Source of the DNA: an uncultured Clostridia bacterium
GTDB taxonomy: Bacteria > Bacillota > Clostridia > Oscillospirales > Acutalibacteraceae
Direction: 5' to 3'
Length of the DNA stretch: 5,541 bases
NCBI GenBank assembly: GCA_946186725.1
Contig: CAMHOI010000071.1
Coordinates: 1-5,541, forward strand
Every line of letters begins with the position of its first letter. Positions within the stretch are counted from its first letter, which is position 1. Positions 4,306 to 5,541 of this stretch are shown here, one piece after another. Both the position numbers and the translations under genes were made by a program. The notes under the pieces are model-generated. The model saw only the letters and a program-made list of their open reading frames with translations. It searched no databases and was not told the origin of the DNA.

Positions 4306-5166
4306 TTAATCGGCGTAAACACTGGTCAATCCGAAGTATTCCTCCAAGCTGATCCATTCGCCGTCGTTATACAATTCCTGCGCCAGCACGGTATCGCCGA
4401 TGTAGCGCATGTGCCAGGGCTCGAAGTTGTACCCCGTCGCCTCGTTGGCACCCTGCGGGTAGCGCAGGATGAAGCCGAAGCGCCAGCAGTTTTCATCCAT
4501 CCAGACGATCTCCTCGGGCGGCGCAATGGAGGAGTCGGCGTAGTTGATGTCGGCGGTCAGCCCCGTCTCATGCTCGGAGTGGCCCGGCCGCGCCGATACC
4601 TGATCGGCCCGCGTCTTGCCCTTGCTGGCAACGTGGCCGTTGTAGACGGCGATCTGGTTGGCATGGGAACGGAAGCCGCTGAAGATGGTCAGTGTGTATC
4701 CCTTCTCCTCCTTGGCGGCCGCGGCCATCTTGTTGAAGGCGGCCAGCATTTCGGCGCTCAGCCCGCTGGCGTAGTTCGCGGGGATGGAGTAGGTTTTGTT
4801 GACGATGAGGACGCCATTGACGGTGGAGATGCCGTTCTTGGTCACCACGGTGTAGCCCTTGGGCGTCACAAACTCGCCGTCGGGGATGACGGCCGGCGGG
4901 GCGGAGGAAACGGACGGCTGGGAAGAGGGCGCCGCCGACGACGCGGGCTGGGACGAGTCCGCCGCGACGCTGATCGCGGGCAGGGAAGAGGATACCGCCG
5001 ACACGGACGCCGCTTCCGCCGAGGAGGGTTCCTGCGCCGTGGGACCGATCCCGCCCCTTTGCCAAAGCACGATGGCGACCGCGCCCAGGATCACGGCCAG
5101 ACCCAGCACGATCCCCGCGATCCAGGGGTCGCTCTTTCTTCTTCTTTCGTTGGAACGTCTTTGCAT
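4306..5166 (-). CDS. Membrane-anchored D-alanyl-D-alanine carboxypeptidase, VanY family (peptidase M15B)
   Basis: The protein has 286 residues. A basic N-terminus (MQRRSNERRRK) precedes one membrane segment (about 15-36), which is probably an uncleaved anchor. A low-complexity Ser/Ala/Pro linker follows (about 43-93), likely crossing the cell wall. The catalytic domain (about 97-275) shows SGFRSHANQ (163-171), SEHETGLTAD (197-206) with zinc ligands His199 and Asp206, the segment CWRFGFILRYPQG (227-239), and EPWH (249-252) with catalytic Glu249 and zinc ligand His252. All residues expected for M15B activity are present. Such enzymes remove the terminal D-Ala from peptidoglycan stem peptides outside the membrane. 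Here the role is probably ordinary wall maturation, since no vanH/A/X or vanRS genes are near. GAAAGGA (5174-5180) gives a seven-base spacing to the ATG. The gene starts one base after the TrkH stop, so the two are co-transcribed. Confidence 0.95.
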   Translation of the reverse strand: MQRRSNERRRKSDPWIAGIVLGLAVILGAVAIVLWQRGGIGPTAQEPSSAEAASVSAVSSSLPAISVAADSSQPASSAAPSSQPSVSSAPPAVIPDGEFVTPKGYTVVTKNGISTVNGVLIVNKTYSIPANYASGLSAEMLAAFNKMAAAAKEEKGYTLTIFSGFRSHANQIAVYNGHVASKGKTRADQVSARPGHSEHETGLTADINYADSSIAPPEEIVWMDENCWRFGFILRYPQGANEATGYNFEPWHMRYIGDTVLAQELYNDGEWISLEEYFGLTSVYAD

Positions 5167-5167
5167 A

Positions 5168-5541
5168 TTATTGTCCTTTCCACGCTGAGGGGCTGAACAG
5201 CAGGAGCATGGGGAAGATCTCCAATCGACCGATCAGCATATCGAGAATCAACACGACCTTGCTCAAGGCGGAGAAACCGGCGTAGTTTCCGGCAGGCCCG
5301 ACCTTGGCGAGGCCGGGGCCGATGTTGTTGAGAGTGGCGGCCACCGAGGTGAACCCGGTTTCCAGATCGTTGCCGTCCAAACTGACGATCACCGCCGACA
5401 CCGCGAAGAGGATGAGATAGCAGATGAGGAAGCGTACCGTGCGGTTGACCACCTCGTCGCTGACCACCTTGCCGTTGAGACGGACGCTCTTGACCGAGCG
5501 GGGATGGATCATGACGTGCAGGTCTTGCTTGACCGCTTTGA
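5168..5541 (-). CDS. trkH: TrkH-family potassium uptake protein (C-terminal fragment)
   Basis: About 123 C-terminal codons are visible and the frame is open to the right edge, so the start is missing. The visible part has the cytosolic segment AVKQDLHVMIHPRSVKSVRLNGKVV, a membrane helix (about FLICYLILFAVSAVIVSL), the fourth pore loop with the selectivity-filter-like TLNNIGPGL, and the last helix with GRLEIFPMLLLFSPSAWK. All are diagnostic of the TrkH/KtrB superfamily, the pore subunits for K+ uptake driven with a cytosolic TrkA/KtrA partner. The family ending GRLEIF favours TrkH. The TAA stop at 5168-5170 lies one base before the carboxypeptidase ATG, and the Shine-Dalgarno of that gene lies inside this coding region, suggesting translational coupling. 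A trkA gene may lie outside the window. Confidence 0.93.
   Translation of the reverse strand, partial: KAVKQDLHVMIHPRSVKSVRLNGKVVSDEVVNRTVRFLICYLILFAVSAVIVSLDGNDLETGFTSVAATLNNIGPGLAKVGPAGNYAGFSALSKVVLILDMLIGRLEIFPMLLLFSPSAWKGQ

Noticed and set aside
4306..5166. Glycopeptide (vancomycin) resistance gene
   Set aside because: VanY-family carboxypeptidases are common housekeeping wall enzymes in Firmicutes, and no vanH, vanA/B, vanX or vanRS genes are present in the window.
4411..5196. Plus-strand open frame opposite the carboxypeptidase
   Set aside because: Its Gly/Arg-rich translation has no motif and it overlaps a well-supported VanY-family gene almost completely.

Overview
The window looks like chromosomal DNA from a GC-rich anaerobic Firmicute, probably class Clostridia (Oscillospiraceae/Ruminococcaceae-like). 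The grounds are strong AAGGAGG-type ribosome binding sites, two stand-alone FeoA proteins ahead of FeoB, a small FeoB-associated Cys-rich membrane protein, a short DtxR-family regulator and a VanY-type carboxypeptidase. The taxonomic placement is inference from gene content and base composition; no marker gene is present.

The main unit is a ferrous iron uptake operon on the minus strand, starting near 3700. It runs feoA (3657-3445), a second feoA (3423-3202), feoB (3143-726) and a 59-residue FeoB-associated Cys-rich protein (698-519). A hairpin at 482-516 follows. After it, still on the minus strand, come a single-domain heavy-metal-associated (CopZ-like) protein (460-200) and the first 65 codons of a MacB/LolD-type ABC ATPase (195 to beyond the left edge). 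FeoB is the GTPase-gated membrane Fe(II) transporter. The FeoA proteins and the Cys-rich protein are its likely cytosolic and membrane partners.

Divergent to feo on the plus strand is a 124-residue DtxR-family regulator (3880-4254). Its predicted primary metal site (Met9, Cys100, Glu103, His104) matches DtxR/IdeR rather than MntR, which suggests iron sensing. The feo promoter is a perfect consensus TTGACA-N17-TATAAT. Its spacer is filled by an 18-bp dyad (3712-3729), a second copy (3678-3695) lies just past the predicted transcription start, and a third (3162-3179) lies between the second feoA and feoB. The shared pattern RGTTAMCNNNNGSTAACY is the best candidate operator for the neighbouring regulator, giving a compact iron-repression circuit. 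The regulator has its own promoter (TTGATT-N17-TACAAT with an extended -10), which carries no such dyad.

The right end is a separate minus-strand unit. It holds the C-terminal part of a TrkH-family potassium uptake protein (beyond the right edge to 5168) and, one base further on, a membrane-anchored VanY-family (M15B) D,D-carboxypeptidase (5166-4306). This unit and the regulator converge on a perfect 32-base palindromic terminator (4265-4296).

No RNA genes, CRISPR arrays, insertion sequences or phage genes were seen. The most interesting content is the operator/promoter architecture, the third dyad inside the operon, the acidic insertion in FeoB, and the HMA/ABC genes placed behind the feo terminator.
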